Shown here: positions 6,452-7,392 of the stretch, piece by piece
How the letters are laid out: every line of letters starts with the position of its first letter
How positions within the stretch are numbered: position 1 is the first letter of the stretch
Assembly: GCA_947305835.1 (NCBI GenBank)
Contig: CAMZEQ010000038.1
Coordinates: forward strand, 1 to 7,392
DNA length: 7,392 nt
From: an uncultured Alphaproteobacteria bacterium
Lineage (GTDB): Bacteria; Pseudomonadota; Alphaproteobacteria; CAAHEQ01; UBA3637
Direction of reading: 5' to 3'
Notes under the pieces: model-generated
Database searches by the model: none
Told to the model about the DNA's origin: nothing
The model's input: only the letters and a program-made list of their open reading frames with translations
Made by a program: the position numbers and the translations under genes

Positions 6452-7390
6452 TTAATTTTGCAGCTTTTGTGCCGTTATTTTGATTTCGGAAACAGCCAAC
6501 TCATTCTTGTTGGTATTATTGAAATCAAATTTTAAGTATTGATAAGATGTACCGGAATTACAAGTAACTGTTACAGCCTGAGAGGAACTTGGTTGAGTAT
6601 AGCTCGATTTAGAACCAATTTGCGTCCAGTCGGAACCATTATTGGAACCATAAACAGTAATGGATGTTGGGAAACGATTTAAGTGGCCACTTTCATTGGT
6701 TGTATAAAAACCAATAGACGATACCTTTAATTGTACGGGCAATTGCCAAATAATATATGCAGATGCATTAGGTGTGAACCATTTGCTGCTCATAGAACCA
6801 ACAGTCCCATCAAAAGCACACCATATTGGATGAGAACCGGCAGTACACTCTGAATCATTTCCAAATGTAGCAACAGAGGCAGACAATGTTCCATGGCTGG
6901 TATTACTTGTCAACGCGGGTTGTGTCCATGTTACCCAAGTTTGCTGGGAAGCGAGGATGCACTGACTGCCTGACATTGTCCGCGGATAGTCCGTATTATC
7001 GCAGGCGGCACATAATTCAGCGGTGGATACATAGCCGGATGTGTTTGAACAAGAATAGCAACCACCATAAGAGTCACGGAACTTACCCGTCCCGCACGCA
7101 CTGACATATTCCTCACAGGCACCGTTTTGCACGGTATAGCCACTGGCACAAGTTAGTTTCAAATAACAATAACCATTATCCATCAATACCCGCGGAAAGT
7201 CCGTACCGTTGCATGCGGCACATTCTTCGGCGGTGGATGCCACGCCGTATATGTATGAACAACCAACACAGCTATTTCCACTTTGGAACTCCCCGGTACC
7301 GCAAGCACTGACATTTTCCACACAGGCGCCGTTTTGTACGGTATAGCCACTGGCACAAGTAAGGGGGCCGCTTGCATTACAACTGGCCAC
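6452..7390 (-). CDS. Cysteine-rich repeat protein with C-terminal F5/8C (discoidin-like) domain, 5' partial
   Basis: The reading frame is open to the right edge. The first codon considered (GTG, 7390) is internal, so the N-terminus and any signal peptide lie outside. In visible numbering, residues 10-78 and 79-147 are two tandem 69-residue repeats that each start LTCASGYTVQNGAC and hold eight cysteines (12, 23, 30, 41, 44, 57, 60, 75; then 81, 92, 99, 111, 114, 127, 130, 144). Cys4 probably ends a further copy. The even cysteine count suggests four disulfides per unit and export from the cytoplasm. Residues about 150-309 resemble an F5/8 type C galactose-binding-like domain: CAFDG, KWFTPNASAYIIWQL, then RFPTSITVYGSNNGSDWTQIG and YLKFDF near the end. 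Such domains often bind glycans or cell surfaces. No sorting motif or membrane anchor follows; the protein ends QKLQN. A surface adhesin or glycan-binding role is inferred. Confidence 0.82.
   Translation of the reverse strand: MASCNASGPLTCASGYTVQNGACVENVSACGTGEFQSGNSCVGCSYIYGVASTAEECAACNGTDFPRVLMDNGYCYLKLTCASGYTVQNGACEEYVSACGTGKFRDSYGGCYSCSNTSGYVSTAELCAACDNTDYPRTMSGSQCILASQQTWVTWTQPALTSNTSHGTLSASVATFGNDSECTAGSHPIWCAFDGTVGSMSSKWFTPNASAYIIWQLPVQLKVSSIGFYTTNESGHLNRFPTSITVYGSNNGSDWTQIGSKSSYTQPSSSQAVTVTCNSGTSYQYLKFDFNNTNKNELAVSEIKITAQKLQN
6950..7363 (-). repeat. Two tandem 207-bp coding repeats (69 aa, eight cysteines each)
   Basis: Unit 1 spans 7363-7157 and unit 2 spans 7156-6950, both inside the cysteine-rich gene. 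The most conserved stretches, 7301-7360 and 7094-7153, differ at only 5 of 60 bases. The rest of the units has diverged while keeping all eight cysteine positions nearly in register. This pattern suggests duplication followed by selection on the disulfide framework, or partial homogenisation by recombination. More copies may lie beyond the right edge. Confidence 0.85.
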
Positions 7391-7392
7391 AT

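Noticed and set aside
6950..7363. CRISPR-like or mobile repeat
   Set aside because: The 207-bp period is a multiple of three, stays in frame, and encodes conserved cysteines, so it is a protein domain repeat.
7390..7392. GTG at 7390 (minus strand) as the start of the cysteine-rich gene
   Set aside because: The frame stays open to the edge, Cys4 looks like the end of an earlier repeat, and no signal peptide follows, so the codon is internal.

Overview
The window comes from a low-GC bacterium, most likely a fermentative alphaproteobacterium. The best lineage clue is the complete elongator tRNA-Met at 2747-2822: its body and encoded CCA resemble alphaproteobacterial tRNA-Met as I remember it. 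The other clues are weaker. They are a full-length fermentative AdhE and a secreted-type cysteine-repeat protein of a kind I associate with uncultured gut or host-associated alphaproteobacteria. The lineage is inferred and was not searched.

All six protein genes lie on the minus strand. In transcription order (right to left) they are: a cysteine-rich repeat plus F5/8C (discoidin-like) protein, 5'-truncated by the window edge (7390-6452); adhE, a bifunctional acetaldehyde-CoA/alcohol dehydrogenase (6347-3753); a membrane-anchored GT-A-type glycosyltransferase (3683-2895); an alpha/beta hydrolase (2630-1932); a radical SAM-like protein (1865-540); and a periplasmic BOF/YgiW-type OB-fold protein (454-131). 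A 3'-truncated tRNA-Lys(CTT) follows at 53-1. The tRNA-Met is the only plus-strand gene. It is divergent from the hydrolase and convergent with the glycosyltransferase, and a terminator that looks bidirectional separates the convergent pair. No gap without a gene exceeds 300 bases.

The genes look like independent units, not one pathway. Four have very good sigma70-type promoters with exactly 17-bp spacers: tRNA-Lys, the radical SAM gene, tRNA-Met and adhE. The glycosyltransferase has a weaker one overlapped by a perfect 10-bp inverted repeat. AdhE would regenerate NAD+ by reducing acetyl-CoA to ethanol. The repeat protein and the glycosyltransferase point to surface or envelope functions, and the BOF protein to periplasmic stress tolerance. 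I see no CRISPR array, prophage, transposon, toxin-antitoxin or defence cluster. The least-explained parts are the divergent radical SAM protein, the eight-cysteine repeat/discoidin protein, and the inverted repeat upstream of the glycosyltransferase.
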